64,000 nt of DNA, from assembly GCA_913009825.1 (NCBI GenBank), contig CAJVYQ010000001.1, positions 1 through 64,000 of the forward strand, read 5' to 3'. The DNA is from an uncultured Deferribacteres bacterium. Its GTDB lineage: Bacteria > Zhuqueibacterota > JdFR-76 > DREG01. The notes below the pieces were generated by a model. That model was not told the origin of the DNA, did no database searches, and saw only the letters and a list, made by a program, of their open reading frames with translations. A program made the translations under genes and the position numbers. Positions 19,301-28,225 of this stretch are shown piece after piece (the stretch's first letter is position 1; the number at the start of each line of letters is the position of its first letter).

Positions 19301-19390
19301 GATACTGCCAAAAACAATCAAGCCAAAAATCAAAAATCTAACACCTGCTCTGATCCTGGCTCTGAAATTAAAATACGTAAAAAAATCCAA
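13301..19390 (-). CDS. sprA: Cell-surface protein SprA, type IX secretion translocon
   Basis: At 2029 aa this is in the SprA size range (~2000-2500). The start appears to be TTG, followed by a signal peptide (VRFLIFGLIVFGSIIF to LSAQ). Family landmarks are YVDDFEAAKRETPLGVRRRQW, EVWLNELRLTEV and long runs of antiparallel beta-strands across the whole length. SprA forms the very large outer-membrane barrel through which T9SS cargo passes, with PorV-type plugs. A low-complexity Lys/Glu stretch near residue 1690 (EEDEKKNEKKDDKKGKEKEG) is unusual. The subtilisin at 36778-39033 carries a matching sorting tail. Confidence 0.9.
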   Translation of the reverse strand: MDFFTYFNFRARIRAGVRFLIFGLIVFGSIIFHNEDLSAQGFRNSSFQSRNPIITSIFPPQYLGMRRDTPFFNLKIPGFKKTFKISDDRDSVLIKQTLLNHDLRPPVQLSFDDYLKLRYQIGYKKTWRNYVNQTLFSEMKKNQKGKGIGFDIPIPIKSQAFQKIFGGNSVGLQVVGNVTINGGLRHEKRSEVKTAINRRSNYNFKMKQTQRFTVKGNVGEKVNVFVDQDSERPFEFDNAIRLEYKGFEDEVLESIEAGNVSLSLPATRFVTFSAKNSGLFGIKANMRLGNLKMTTIASQEKGQKQKLSISGGATAEENKIDDYEYRRGTYFFLNKYFREQFTNIDADGVHLIDDIRKTISRIEVYKSEDRYYNQADAVVGWAIADPAGVTSNPPDTSIVDQNHYKGYFKRLEQNTDYYVDKELGYIVMNQPLHKGEVLAVAYRDSSGNEVGDVDYLPDPQGNKAIIVKLLYTKNPIASDYTWDLEWKNVYYLGTRDINKEGFELKLFFKPPSGDPQETFDKNGTPISYLTIFGLDKRNENGDPKPDNILDDNPNIINWSRGELIFPDLEPFRLEKYKTSDPKLYAKQVDAIYDTTDHQYITKNSNFYLSVSAKVRQTNYSLGFNIIEGSEEIVLDGRNLQSGRDYIIDYFSGNLTILDERASDPNASLDISYESNQMFQINRKTILGTRWDYELFNNSFIGGTLLYLNQSTLDQKIRIGQDGPMQNFVWNLNTSLNFEPFFITKGLNALPLVQTKQKSTVKFEAEVAQIIPNPNSRNNKATGDKNGVVYVDDFEAAKRETPLGVRRRQWTVSSVPKVIPGWNEYNFYSDQQKNDSRGHLIWYNPYEQVAIKEIWPERDVNPNVPQRVHVLDMRMIRNPLYGEHTWAGIMRYLSAGYADQSNSKFIEVWVRGDQGRLHIDFGQISEDAIPNHVLNTEDKAIGGIRNGFLDDGEDTGLDGIPNGQPGDDPNDNWSYTSESSNYEHINGTEGNLNDEGGRFPDTEDLNQNGSLDQRNDYFEFGFDLDKTSPDAELIAGGLGLDPDKDYGWRMYRLPLAAPDTVIGNPQWTNIEYVRIWVDGAPRDTMWAQIAQVNLVGSEWKERGMAFADLDTTSYNAKNDTTVRVTVVNTYDNPDYTPPPGVAGETDQITKVIRREQALVLRISELPPGANGIVQKSFFQPQSYIDYKVMKMFVYGLDPYGLHIGDDSSTVELFFRFGADDHNYYEFRERVFPHWDNRNEMIIDLAELTGIKNIGDTDKYGYLYKITGDGDTLRVVGRPSLTNVRQLTAGVVNRNKTEYFTGEVWLNELRLTEVKKDKGMAMRARLDMKLADILNVNAEMSRVDDDFRTVNERFGKGNNKLQGTINASFRMDKFLPQGLGLSIPINMGYQNSESSPKYFPGSDIIVSKKTANDSMLETIKTKSQRKTFSVSIKKTGRSHNPFIKYTLDGLSVNYSYAESFRSNSIIKEANNFTYNGNLGYNITFNPKASFKPFSWLGKSFLVKPLSSLSLFYLPKNLTYKFSFNRVQDRTLNRSGLITPRYTFVMNQNFGTGIQPLHGFSLDYTYSRVNDLREITDASLVANDPIGALKGNYGPLTSLRQSFKTQFNPKLSRWLKVNLSATTNFSYNNNIQQRELGKSAQNSQNYSTRITLTPKTFFQQFTRKKPNRRRPRTTMPRKKKTKEEDEKKNEKKDDKKGKEKEGQKISFKIINPLKLIALLGERIQPVSFQYAQQISSNSYGLMAIPPFSFQIGKSFNPGPVVQQNVGTNRGAFTRKYNINSSTGLNLLKQLKVSFKYSYDNGSNKTTIATGSISETRWRLGEKNLFFPDWTVKWSGIEKIPLIKKFIQRASIDHGRSGRVVTKWLNNKENITNENVSLNYRPLIGLSLTLKNGMNCTLQFNQAFSENINKKSGSSGTRKTTSDINATVNYSKSGGFTLPIPFLKNKKIKNSIDFSMTFTKSLDVSEQKRGEGGNYQEWTRNEKWSLMPKLTYSFSSTVRGGMHLEFGRTKNKLYGETNIFELGINVNIQISGR

Positions 19391-19671
19391 ACGCTAACTC
19401 AAAAGGAATCAATAATCCAATTAACTGTTTTCTATATGTTACCGTTATCAATCTTCTATTATTTGATTCCCTCCAACTTTCACATTTTTATTCTCGGGCG
19501 TTCGGTTACATAAAATAATACAATCGGTTTGCAAATTCAAGAAAAAAATTGTTTTAAACAAGTCAGACATTTATATTTGATGTATATTAAATTCTTATTA
19601 ATGATGGGAAGTTCCAATATTTTTATTTTTTTATTGCCAGAGGATTGCTTAAAAACAGGTCGCCAAAAACG

Positions 19672-21054
19672 ATGATTCTTACCCGTTACATTCTGAAGGA
19701 GCACGTTGCACCATTTTTGTTTTCACTGGTAGTGATTATTTTCATTTTTCTGTTGAATATCGTCTTTCGCGATCTTGGCCGGATTTTGAGCCGGGGCATC
19801 GGGATTCTTACCATTTTTGAATTCCTGTTTTTGAACCTGGCATGGATAATCGCCCTTGCCGTGCCCATGGGCGTATTAATTGCCACACTCACTGTTTTCG
19901 GCAGATTGTCCGCAGACAATGAGATCACAGCCATTAAAGCCAGTGGCATCAGTTTTTACCGGTTACTTTTTCCTGTTTTAATTGCCGGTTTCATCTTCAT
20001 GATTGGGTTGATCATTTACAACAATAGGGTGCTGCCCAATTTTAATCATCGCGCCAGCTTATTGATGGGAGATATTTTCCGCAAACGACCCACACTGAAA
20101 TTGGAACCGAATGTGGTTTTTACGGAAATTCCCCACTTGAATCTGCTGACAAAAACAATCATCGAAGAGGGCGATTCTTCTTTGCTTAAACAGATAACCA
20201 TCGACGATCTGAGCGATAAAAAAGTCAGGAGAACTATCTTTGCCAAAACGGGGAAATTGAAATTCGATAAAATTGCAGACCGTCTGTTTCTGGATCTGTA
20301 CAACGGAGAGATCCACGAAATCAATATTGAAGATTATGCCAAATATCAAATATTACGTTTTGAGAGATACCGCATTACCATGGACATCCCGGGATTATCG
20401 CTCAAAAGAAGTAATTCCAGCTACCGCGGCGACCGGGAAAAAAGTGTGGCCATGATGGAAGCGGATATTGCCAACAATCGCGCTTCCATTAAAAACCGTA
20501 AAAAACAGTTGGCATCACTGATTCAACGCTACATGCGGGATGCGTTTGTTGTTAAACTGTTTGATAAAGCCGTTTCATCCGACAGCCCGACCGGCCCGGA
20601 TATGGCATTTAAACCAACACAAGCAGAATACCGGGCGCTGCACAAGCGCATCGAAAATATGCGCAGCCAGATTGAAGTGGAGAAAAGAATTATCAGCGGC
20701 TTCTATAAATCCATCGATAAATTTCGCGTAGAAATCCATAAAAAATATTCAATCCCTGCTGCGTGCATCGTATTTGTTTTAATCGGCGCGCCTCTGGGAA
20801 TGTTCACTAAAAAAGGCAACATGGGCGTGGCTGCAGCTATCGGATTCGTCTTTTTCATGATTTACTGGGTATTTTTGATCGGCGGCGAAGAATTGGCAGA
20901 CCGGCAAATCATCAGCCCGGTTCTGAGTATGTGGGCTCCCAATATTATTGTTGGTATTTTTGGTATTTACCTGGTTCTTTTAACGGTGCGCGAATACCGC
21001 GCCATTCGATGGCAAAAGTTTAACATTTTCAAAAAAAGACGATTTTATGAATAA
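19672..21054 (+). CDS. lptF: LptF/LptG-family LPS export permease (first paralogue)
   Basis: The protein is 460 aa from ATG 19672 (a TTG at 19645 would add 9 residues). Three N-terminal and three C-terminal membrane helices flank a periplasmic beta-jellyroll, the LptF/LptG plan; the N-terminal motif is ILTRYILKEHVAPFLFSL. It is about 90 aa longer than typical LptF because a charged helical segment (about residues 250-350, 'MMEADIANNRASIKNRKKQL ... MRSQIEVEKRII') precedes TM4. It overlaps the next gene by 8 bp. With LptG and LptB it pulls LPS from the inner membrane. Confidence 0.88.
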   Translation: MILTRYILKEHVAPFLFSLVVIIFIFLLNIVFRDLGRILSRGIGILTIFEFLFLNLAWIIALAVPMGVLIATLTVFGRLSADNEITAIKASGISFYRLLFPVLIAGFIFMIGLIIYNNRVLPNFNHRASLLMGDIFRKRPTLKLEPNVVFTEIPHLNLLTKTIIEEGDSSLLKQITIDDLSDKKVRRTIFAKTGKLKFDKIADRLFLDLYNGEIHEINIEDYAKYQILRFERYRITMDIPGLSLKRSNSSYRGDREKSVAMMEADIANNRASIKNRKKQLASLIQRYMRDAFVVKLFDKAVSSDSPTGPDMAFKPTQAEYRALHKRIENMRSQIEVEKRIISGFYKSIDKFRVEIHKKYSIPAACIVFVLIGAPLGMFTKKGNMGVAAAIGFVFFMIYWVFLIGGEELADRQIISPVLSMWAPNIIVGIFGIYLVLLTVREYRAIRWQKFNIFKKRRFYE

Positions 21055-22123
21055 ACTGGATATTTACATTTCAAAAAAATTTCTCTTCACCCTGCTTTTT
21101 GCGCTGATTACTTTTACCGTGTTTTTCATTATCATCGACATGGTTGAATATTTAGACAAATTCATCGATCAGCAGGTGCCCAAAAATATCATCGCCGATT
21201 ATTATCTCTACTACATTCCCTACATGGTAGTTCTGATCATGCCCATTGCTATCTTGTTGGCCAGTTTGTTTTCCGTGGGGCAACTGGCCAGGTACAATGA
21301 GTTGACCGCCATGCAAACATCCGGTATCAGTCTCTATCGCATTGCATTTCCCCTGATTTTAATCGGGTTTATCATCAGTCTTGCCATGTTTTATTTTGGC
21401 GAATATGTGGTCCCGGAGGCTGCCCGGAAAAAATTTGCCATCAAGCGGCAATACCTGGACCGGGTTCCCAGACAAATTACCGGCAAACAAAACAACATCA
21501 GCGTTTTGCAGAGTGAAAACGAAAGAACCAATATCGCTTATTTCGACGTTGAAACAAACATCGCCCACGATGTTACTGAACAAAAATATGCCTCCGGAAG
21601 GCTGCTGACCAGACTGGACGCCAAACGGATGATCTGGCGGGACGGCAAATGGATTCTTCAGGATGGCATTTCCAGAGATTTTAGCAACAATCGGGAGGTT
21701 GTTAAACAATTTTCCGAAAAAGAGCTGACGAACTTTCCGTTTGATCTGGCCGATTTAAAAAAAGCGCAAAAGCAGCCGGATGAAATGAATTCGAAGGAAT
21801 TAAAGAAATTCATCGGTCAGATTATTCATAATGGGGCGGATCCACAAAAATGGCTGGTTGATTTAAATTTGAAGTACGCTTTCCCGTTCACGAATTTCAT
21901 CATCATTCTTTTCGGAATTCCGTTGGCATCGCTGCAAAAACGAAGCGGCGCCGCTTTGGGTTTCGGCATCAGCCTGGCCATCTGCTTTATCTTCTTCGGC
22001 ATGGTAAAAACATTGCAGGCATTTGGCCACAACGGCTTGTTAAACCCGGTTGTCTCTGCCTGGGGCAGCAATTTATTCTTTGGAACAATCGGTATTTTGC
22101 TGATGGTGAAAGCGAAAAAGTGA
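21047..22123 (+). CDS. lptG: LptF/LptG-family LPS export permease (second paralogue)
   Basis: The protein has 358 aa with six predicted helices in 3+3 arrangement around a periplasmic domain. MNKLDIYISKKFLFTLLFAL is the family N-terminus and FPFTNFIIILFGIPLASLQKRSGAALGFG the conserved TM4-TM5 region. It is translationally coupled to lptF by an 8-bp overlap. The two form the heterodimeric permease of the LptB2FG exporter; the ATPase gene lptB is not in the window. Confidence 0.9.
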   Translation: MNKLDIYISKKFLFTLLFALITFTVFFIIIDMVEYLDKFIDQQVPKNIIADYYLYYIPYMVVLIMPIAILLASLFSVGQLARYNELTAMQTSGISLYRIAFPLILIGFIISLAMFYFGEYVVPEAARKKFAIKRQYLDRVPRQITGKQNNISVLQSENERTNIAYFDVETNIAHDVTEQKYASGRLLTRLDAKRMIWRDGKWILQDGISRDFSNNREVVKQFSEKELTNFPFDLADLKKAQKQPDEMNSKELKKFIGQIIHNGADPQKWLVDLNLKYAFPFTNFIIILFGIPLASLQKRSGAALGFGISLAICFIFFGMVKTLQAFGHNGLLNPVVSAWGSNLFFGTIGILLMVKAKK

Positions 22124-22611
22124 GATAGTATCTCGCGTATCTCCGGGGGATTTGTAAATCCTCCCTTGAAGGGGGGTATGAGGAGTGTAAATAGACAAAT
22201 TTACAAATTTTTACAAACCCGGCAATTTCCGATCAGGTCTTTGCATTCTTGTAATTTACAGAGTTCACCTATCACACACCGGAACAGGCATTTTAGGCAA
22301 AACGATTAAAAAAACATAAATCCGGTAACGATTTACACGTATTTGTGCCGTTAACCTCTGAACCATGAACTCCCGAACCCGGAAACACTGTGCATGAGTA
22401 ACTCTGCGAATCTCTGCGTCTCTGCGTTTATTCACCCTTTTCTTTAACGCAAAGGCACAGAGGTCGCAAAGAACGCGGAGATATTTCCTCTGAACCATGA
22501 ACTCCCGAACCCGGAAACAATGCAATATCCCATAATTGATTACCTTCACCAGCTTCGCAGCTAAACATCCCGGCATGAAGCCAAACGAACGGCTCAGAAA
22601 ACATTCACATC
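22124..22611. other. Intergenic region with repeat fragments
   Basis: These 488 bp have no gene. They hold a 33-bp direct repeat (22355-22387 and 22487-22519, the 'tgaaccatgaactcccgaacc' type), a hairpin around TCCTCCCTTGAAGGGGGG at 22160, and 'ctctgcgtctctgcgttt / aacgcaaaggcacagag' inverted sequences at about 22410-22470. The last type recurs near 63550-63620. It may serve as the converging end of lptG and the VPS10 gene; no T-tailed terminator is evident. Confidence 0.6.
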
Positions 22612-25600
22612 CTATTTCCACTCCGGCAGCCTGCCCGGCGTCCACGGGGCTTTTGCCTTTTCCATTTGTTTTTCCAATGCCACTACATCCACTGCCAACA
22701 TTTTTTTAATTTGAGCATACAATGGAGTAAATTCCGCTTTGACAATTTCGTAAGCATCTTTTTCCGTTTGCGTCAATTCTGAGGTTGAGCGGGAGTGCAT
22801 AAACGCCATGGTGCGGAGTCTGCTGGAAATGGAGGTCGGCGGATTTTCACTGTGCTTGCTGATGGTGCGGTCGCCGTTCAGTTTGATGAAAATTGTGTTC
22901 AATTCCGATTCCATCGCCTTGGCTTTTTCGTCCAGTCCGGGAGGAGCCGACGGTGTGTTGAGCAGCGCCTGGCGGATATACTGAATACGCGTCGCAAGTT
23001 CAGAAGCGGCATTATCGGTCCCTTGAACCACGCGATAAAGCTCCGCAGCCTTCTTCTGAAATGCCACTAACTCTTTTCTGTTTGCCGCCGGCAGCGCCGT
23101 ATTCTGCAAAGGCACAACATTAAACTGCTGCGGTGGAACCAATTCGGTTAAAACACCATTTACACTTTGCGACAGGGAAACTGTGTATTTTCCGGGCAAT
23201 ACCAACATACCGCTGCGCCCGGAAGAAAGCGGATTATATTTGTTTTGTTGTAACCGAACCGGTGCTGTGCCTTGGTACTTCAAGTCCCATGTCATCCGGT
23301 TAATTCCTTTTTTGGGAGAAGCAGGAATTTTGCGGACAACATTGCCGAATTCATCGTAAATAGTAAACAGCAGATACGGTTTTTCTTCGTTATCTTCCGC
23401 CCGCAATTCATCCCAGCCCGGATAGGGAATGGGCTGATTATTCTTTATCAATTTCTTTTCTTTTTCTTTTCTCTGTTGTTTCAGAGTCATGGGCGTTTTT
23501 TGCAGATAGTGAGTAAAAGTAGCTGCAACCGGTGGATTTTTGGTCGCAAAATAAGTGGCGCCCTGACCGTATTTACCCCGTTTCGGGACAAACATCAGCG
23601 CATCTTTGATGGGAAAGATGGCAGCGTCTTTTTTCAGCATCTCTTTTTTGAAAAGGCGCAGCGGTGTGTAATCAGCCAAAATGTAAAATCCTCGTCCGAA
23701 AGTGGCTAAAACCAAATCGTTCTCCTTTTTTTGAATGGCAATATCCCGGACAGCAATAGTAGGAATTCCTGATTTCAATTGAACCCATCCCTGCCCGCCG
23801 TCGATGGAGAAGAAAATGCCAAATTCCGTCCCGACAAACAGCAGCCTGGCATTGATAAAATCCTGGGCGATGGTGTGAACCGTTCCGTTCTGCGGCAGAT
23901 TACCGGCAATGGATTTCCAGGTCTTCCCTTTGTCTGCACTTTTGTAAATGTACGGCTTAAAATCATCTCTTTTGCGATTATCAAACGAAGCAAACACAAC
24001 ATTGGCATCATACCCGGATGGGCAAATATCGCTCACATAAGTAAACTCGGGTACGCCGGGGAATTTTGCTGTTTTGCGCCAATTTTTTCCGGCATCTTCG
24101 GTAACCTGAATCAGGCCATCGTCCGTGCCCGCGTAGAGCAGGTCTTCATGAACAGGGGATTCAACCAGGGAAACAATGGTGCCGTACAGAGAAGTAGAAG
24201 CATTTTTCGCCACGGCATCTACACTCCAGACTTTCCCCATCACCGGTAATTTATTGCGATCGATTTGCCGGGTCAGGTCGTCACTGATCACCTGCCAGGA
24301 ATTGCCCCGGTCATCGCTTCTGAACACTTTATTAGCGGCTGTGTAAATCCGCGTGTGGGAATGAGGACTGACGAACAGAGGCGTATTCCAGTTCCAGCGA
24401 TAGGTATATTCCCCTTCCCCCGGCTGCGGTTTGATGCTGATCGATTCGCCGCTTTTCCTGTCGTAACGCACCATGCCGCCGTACTGGGATTCCGCATAGA
24501 CGATATTCGCATCCGCCGGATCCGCAGCGGACCAAAAGCCGTCGCCGCCGTTGGTGACAAACCAATCATCATTGACGATCCCCAGGGCGCTGATGGTTCG
24601 GGAAGGACCGCCCATACTGTTGTTATCCTGCGTGCCGCCGAATACATAATAGAACGGTTCGGCATTGTCCACCGCCACCCGGTAAAATTGTGTGACCGGC
24701 AGATTGCATTTAAACAGCCAGTTGGAACCGTTATCGAATGACTCATAAATACCGCCGTCGCCGCCGATCAAAATATGCCGGGTATCATCCGGATCGATCC
24801 ATAGTGCATGATCGTCCACGTGGCGTTGCTTGTTGCCCAACGCATGGAAAGTTTTGCCGCCGTCTTCCGTTACCATGGCAATGGTATTCATGCTGTAAAC
24901 TTTGTCCGGATTCACCGGATCGCAAAATATTTCATTGTAATATTGCGGACTGGTACTCAACTGACTGCTCATTTTTCGCCACGAAGCGCCGCGATCCGTG
25001 GAGCGAAAGAAACCGCCGCTCTTACCGGCCGCTTCTATGACAGCATAAATATAATCCGGATTAACTGGTGATACCGCAAGGCCGATGGCGCCCATATCAC
25101 CGCCGGGTAAACCGGATTTCAGCTTTCTCCAGTTCTTGCCGCCATCGCTGGTTTTGTAGATTGCGCTCTCCGGTCCGCCGTCAATCTTGGTGAATACATG
25201 CCGCCGTCGCTGGTGGGAAGCAGCGTAAATCACATCGGGATTGCGGGGATCCATAGCCAGATCGGACACACCGGTATTTTCACTTACAGTTAAAACGGCG
25301 TGCCAGGTTTTACCGCCGTCCGTGGTTTTGTAAAGTCCCCGTTCGCCGCCGGGACCCCAAACAGAACCTTCCGCCGCCACGTAAACCACATCGGAATTGC
25401 GCGGATCGATCAGGATTTTGCCGGTCTGGCGGGAAGTTTTCAACCCCATATTTTTCCAGCTTTTGCCGCCGTCCTCTGTTTTGTAAACGCCGTCTCCGTA
25501 CCCAAGTGCACGTTGACTATTATTCTCTCCGGTGCCGGCCCAAACCACATTGGAATTATTCGGATCCATTGCCAAACAGCCGATGGCATAAGCGCCGTAG

Positions 25601-25878
25601 TGGTCAAAAACCGGCTTCCAGGTTGTGCCGTTGTTCACTGTTTTCCAGATATGCCCGGAAGCTGCCGCCACGTAATATTCGCTATGATTGTTGGGATTCA
25701 CAGCAAAATCGGCAATTCGCCCGGAGGCAAAAGCCGGCCCGATACTGCGAAATTTCAGTCCGGAAAATGTTGCGGATGAAAGCCCCTGCTTTTTTGTGTC
25801 GTTTTTCTTCGCCTTCGCTGCAAAGGCAAAAGAGACAAACAGGAACAAAATCAACAATACAGATAACACTTTTCTCAT
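22612..25878 (-). CDS. Secreted VPS10/sortilin-type BNR-repeat beta-propeller protein
   Basis: The protein has 1088 aa with a signal peptide ([14 protein letters not shown]) and a strong GGAGG ribosome binding site. Residues ~30-720 contain many Asp-box/BNR motifs (S-x-D-x-G-x-x-W: [42 protein letters not shown]), typical of VPS10/sortilin ten-bladed propellers. The C-terminal third has a beta-sandwich (VPPQQFNV) and a helical domain. Relatives are often annotated as glycosyl hydrolases, but I see no catalytic residues that prove it. No T9SS tail is present. Confidence 0.8.
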   Translation of the reverse strand: MRKVLSVLLILFLFVSFAFAAKAKKNDTKKQGLSSATFSGLKFRSIGPAFASGRIADFAVNPNNHSEYYVAAASGHIWKTVNNGTTWKPVFDHYGAYAIGCLAMDPNNSNVVWAGTGENNSQRALGYGDGVYKTEDGGKSWKNMGLKTSRQTGKILIDPRNSDVVYVAAEGSVWGPGGERGLYKTTDGGKTWHAVLTVSENTGVSDLAMDPRNPDVIYAASHQRRRHVFTKIDGGPESAIYKTSDGGKNWRKLKSGLPGGDMGAIGLAVSPVNPDYIYAVIEAAGKSGGFFRSTDRGASWRKMSSQLSTSPQYYNEIFCDPVNPDKVYSMNTIAMVTEDGGKTFHALGNKQRHVDDHALWIDPDDTRHILIGGDGGIYESFDNGSNWLFKCNLPVTQFYRVAVDNAEPFYYVFGGTQDNNSMGGPSRTISALGIVNDDWFVTNGGDGFWSAADPADANIVYAESQYGGMVRYDRKSGESISIKPQPGEGEYTYRWNWNTPLFVSPHSHTRIYTAANKVFRSDDRGNSWQVISDDLTRQIDRNKLPVMGKVWSVDAVAKNASTSLYGTIVSLVESPVHEDLLYAGTDDGLIQVTEDAGKNWRKTAKFPGVPEFTYVSDICPSGYDANVVFASFDNRKRDDFKPYIYKSADKGKTWKSIAGNLPQNGTVHTIAQDFINARLLFVGTEFGIFFSIDGGQGWVQLKSGIPTIAVRDIAIQKKENDLVLATFGRGFYILADYTPLRLFKKEMLKKDAAIFPIKDALMFVPKRGKYGQGATYFATKNPPVAATFTHYLQKTPMTLKQQRKEKEKKLIKNNQPIPYPGWDELRAEDNEEKPYLLFTIYDEFGNVVRKIPASPKKGINRMTWDLKYQGTAPVRLQQNKYNPLSSGRSGMLVLPGKYTVSLSQSVNGVLTELVPPQQFNVVPLQNTALPAANRKELVAFQKKAAELYRVVQGTDNAASELATRIQYIRQALLNTPSAPPGLDEKAKAMESELNTIFIKLNGDRTISKHSENPPTSISSRLRTMAFMHSRSTSELTQTEKDAYEIVKAEFTPLYAQIKKMLAVDVVALEKQMEKAKAPWTPGRLPEWK

Positions 25879-25950
25879 TTTTGGGCCTCCTTGTTTAATC
25901 TTTCAATTCACCAAAACAGCGGCAAACACCGACGGCAGTTCGAGTAAATT

Positions 25951-25976
25951 GCAGGTCGATACGCCGAATCGACCTG
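25951..25976. repeat. Isolated family B hairpin remnant
   Basis: GCAGGTCGATACGCCGAATCGACCTG matches the internal hairpin of family B elements, especially the copy at 59473. The terminal repeats are not recognisable. It lies in the 272-bp gap upstream of the VPS10-type gene, which otherwise shows no gene. Confidence 0.45.
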
Positions 25977-26150
25977 TATTATGGTTTTGTTACAACAATG
26001 TAAAAACTGATTGCCGGAAACACAATAAAATTTTTCACCGTTTGCAAATGCGATAAATATTTTACACAACGGTAACCTTGCCTGCTTTTTGTCCATCGAA
26101 CAAAAAATCCGAATGCAGCAATCCGGCGAGTGCAGAGATAAAAATGCTCA

Positions 26151-27167
26151 TCACATATTTACTACAATTTTCCCGTAACTCTGCCGGGATTCCATGAACC
26201 GGTGCGCTGCGGCCATTTCGGTAAAATCAAATTGCCTGCCAATAACCGGGCTAATCTCATGTTCTGCCCCAAATTCAGTTAATTCGCGCCATACCTCCGA
26301 CATAATTTCCGGCTTTTTCAGTAAATAGCCAATATGTGATGACATGACGCCATAAGATCCTTCCGACATTTTGAGCACGCTGGCCCGCGGAATGGCCCGC
26401 CAGGTTTTCCAGATAGAAACGGGATTCCATTTTTTCAAATCCAGACTGGCAAAACCCACCACCACAATCCGGCCAAAGGGCGCTAATAAACGCAAGCTTT
26501 TTTTATACACATCGCCTCCCGCCATTTCAATGACAACATCCACTCCACGGTTTCCGGTGGCCTTTTTCACTTCCGTTTCAAAATCGGTTTTACGATAATT
26601 AACGGCCGCATCAATATTCAATTTGTTCAACAACCGCACTTTTTCATCACTGCCGACAGCACCCAAAACAGCGCAGCCATAATGTTTGGCAATTTGCACG
26701 GCAGCCGTACCAACGCCGCCTCCGGCTACCGTGATGAGCACAATATCCTGCGGCTGTAACCGTGCCATTTTCATCAAGCTGATCCAGGCCGTCATATAAT
26801 TGACGGCAAAAGCCGCATTCTCCGCGGCGGAAAAAATTTCTTTGGCCGGAAGTGCCCGGGTGGAATCGACAACTACATATTCCGCATAACAACCAAATTG
26901 TGTGCCCACAATCACTTTTTTGCCGGCCTCACAATCCGCAACATCTCTGCCTATTGCATCAATTTTGCCGGAAGCTTCCATCCCTAAAATGTACGGCTTT
27001 TTCGGCGCCCAACCGTAAAGACCCTTGCGGGATAAAATTTCCGCATAATTTAAACCGATCGTCTCTATTTTTACCCGAACCTGTCCCGGGCCCGGTTCCG
27101 GCGCAGGAATTTCTTTCATTTTTAGAACCGAAGGCGGGCCGGTACGATTTAAAAGATAGGCTTTCAT
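26151..27167 (-). CDS. Zinc-independent medium-chain dehydrogenase / NADPH:quinone reductase-like
   Basis: The protein has 338 aa of MDR/QOR-family architecture: a GroES-like N-terminal fold (residues 1-120, GPGQVRVKIETIGLNYAEIL, GMEASGKI) and a Rossmann domain with a glycine-rich motif at about 150-160 (VAGGGVGTAAVQIAK). The catalytic zinc cysteines of alcohol dehydrogenases are absent, so a quinone/enone reductase of the synaptic-vesicle VAT-1 type fits best. GAGG precedes the ATG. It is monocistronic and the physiological substrate is unknown. Confidence 0.82.
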   Translation of the reverse strand: MKAYLLNRTGPPSVLKMKEIPAPEPGPGQVRVKIETIGLNYAEILSRKGLYGWAPKKPYILGMEASGKIDAIGRDVADCEAGKKVIVGTQFGCYAEYVVVDSTRALPAKEIFSAAENAAFAVNYMTAWISLMKMARLQPQDIVLITVAGGGVGTAAVQIAKHYGCAVLGAVGSDEKVRLLNKLNIDAAVNYRKTDFETEVKKATGNRGVDVVIEMAGGDVYKKSLRLLAPFGRIVVVGFASLDLKKWNPVSIWKTWRAIPRASVLKMSEGSYGVMSSHIGYLLKKPEIMSEVWRELTEFGAEHEISPVIGRQFDFTEMAAAHRFMESRQSYGKIVVNM

Positions 27168-27200
27168 CTTTGCCTCATTCTGTATAAATTTTTTCAGATT

Positions 27201-27336
27201 CTATTTATAGTCTGTCCGAATTTGTCATTCCCGCATGCTTTTAGCGGAAATCCATTACTGCCTTCAAGCAGATTCCCTGCTTGTGCAGACAGGCCGGAAC
27301 AACACTATCGTGTGTATTTTCGGACAAACTCTATTT
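27201..27336. repeat. Inverted-repeat-bounded intergenic element
   Basis: CTATTTATAGTCTGTCCGAA on the left and TTCGGACAAACTCTATTTAG on the right are inverted partners (about 16 of 20 matching). They enclose 'gtcattcccgcatgc'-type repeat sequence and a Cys-codon-free GC hairpin. No ORF and no clear target duplication are present. It occupies part of the 313-bp gap before the nucleotidyltransferase gene. Confidence 0.5.
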
Positions 27337-27480
27337 AGCAATTCTACATCCAACATGCAAGATTTTTGTGCCATGCTTCTGCAAATTGATTTCAAATTAA
27401 AAAGAATTATTTGATTTTACTTCGAAATCTCTGTAATTTAAAGACCAGTAAAATCATGTAACATTTTTAAGAGATTTTTC

Positions 27481-27945
27481 ATGTCGAACCAATTTGATGA
27501 ATTTATCCGGGTAATAAAAGTCCTTGAAGAGAAAAATGTTGAATACGTTTTAATCGGCGGCGTGGCAATGGTTCTGCACGGATTGGAAAGATTAACTCGG
27601 GATATTGACATTTTTATTAATCCATCAAAAAAAAATATTTCGAATCTCCAAAAAGCTCTTAATTCAATCTTTCATGACAAATCAATAGAAGAAATCACTC
27701 TGGATGAATTTGCAAATTATTCCGTCATACGATATGGAACACCGAATGGATTCAATATCGATCTCGTGTCTCAATTAGGAGAAGCTGTTACTTTTAATGA
27801 TTTGGCCTGGGAATCTATTGACTATCGGGAAATAATAATCAAAATTGCAACACCCGAGACGCTTTACAACTTGAAAAAGAACACATTACGCGACAAAGAT
27901 AAAATGGATATTTTGTTTTTAAAAGAAATCATTCGAAATAGATAG
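27481..27945 (+). CDS. Nucleotidyltransferase of the AbiEii/MNT-like superfamily
   Basis: The protein has 154 aa. The pol-beta-type core motif LIGGVAMVLHGLERLTRDIDIF (residues 23-44) supplies the G-G and D-x-D metal-binding signature, and a third acidic residue follows in NGFNIDLVS. It is small and made of little more than the nucleotidyltransferase domain, like toxins of type IV or MNT/HEPN toxin-antitoxin pairs and DUF6036 proteins. It is followed after 8 bp by a short gene, probably its partner. Toxin function is inferred from architecture, not shown. Confidence 0.75.
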   Translation: MSNQFDEFIRVIKVLEEKNVEYVLIGGVAMVLHGLERLTRDIDIFINPSKKNISNLQKALNSIFHDKSIEEITLDEFANYSVIRYGTPNGFNIDLVSQLGEAVTFNDLAWESIDYREIIIKIATPETLYNLKKNTLRDKDKMDILFLKEIIRNR

Positions 27946-27953
27946 AGTAAAAC

Positions 27954-28211
27954 ATGCCGGTATACAAATATAAGACATTCGAAGAAGCGGAAAAAGCGCT
28001 TTGGCATTTTCATCCGGATAATGCGTATTATAAAAAGATTGCTGAGCTTTGGGATTTTGCTGACCGGTTGTCTCCGATAAAATACCCTCCGGGTATCTAC
28101 AAATTTAAAACCATCGAAGAAGCGAATCGACACAGGGATGAAATTGAAATGAACCATGCGAAAAAAATCCGCGCGCAAAGGTTCGCTTCCCGGAAAGAGC
28201 AGAGAGAATAG
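27954..28211 (+). CDS. Small protein with internal duplication, partner of the nucleotidyltransferase
   Basis: The protein has 85 aa, highly charged, with no signal or membrane segment. It contains a duplicated motif: YKYKTFEEAEKALW near the N-terminus and YKFKTIEEANRHRDE near residue 46, each followed by a helix. The tandem gene order and 8-bp gap suggest it is co-translated with the nucleotidyltransferase. It could be its antitoxin or specificity subunit, but I know no named family for it. Confidence 0.6.
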   Translation: MPVYKYKTFEEAEKALWHFHPDNAYYKKIAELWDFADRLSPIKYPPGIYKFKTIEEANRHRDEIEMNHAKKIRAQRFASRKEQRE

Positions 28212-28225
28212 AAAATTATCGAATA

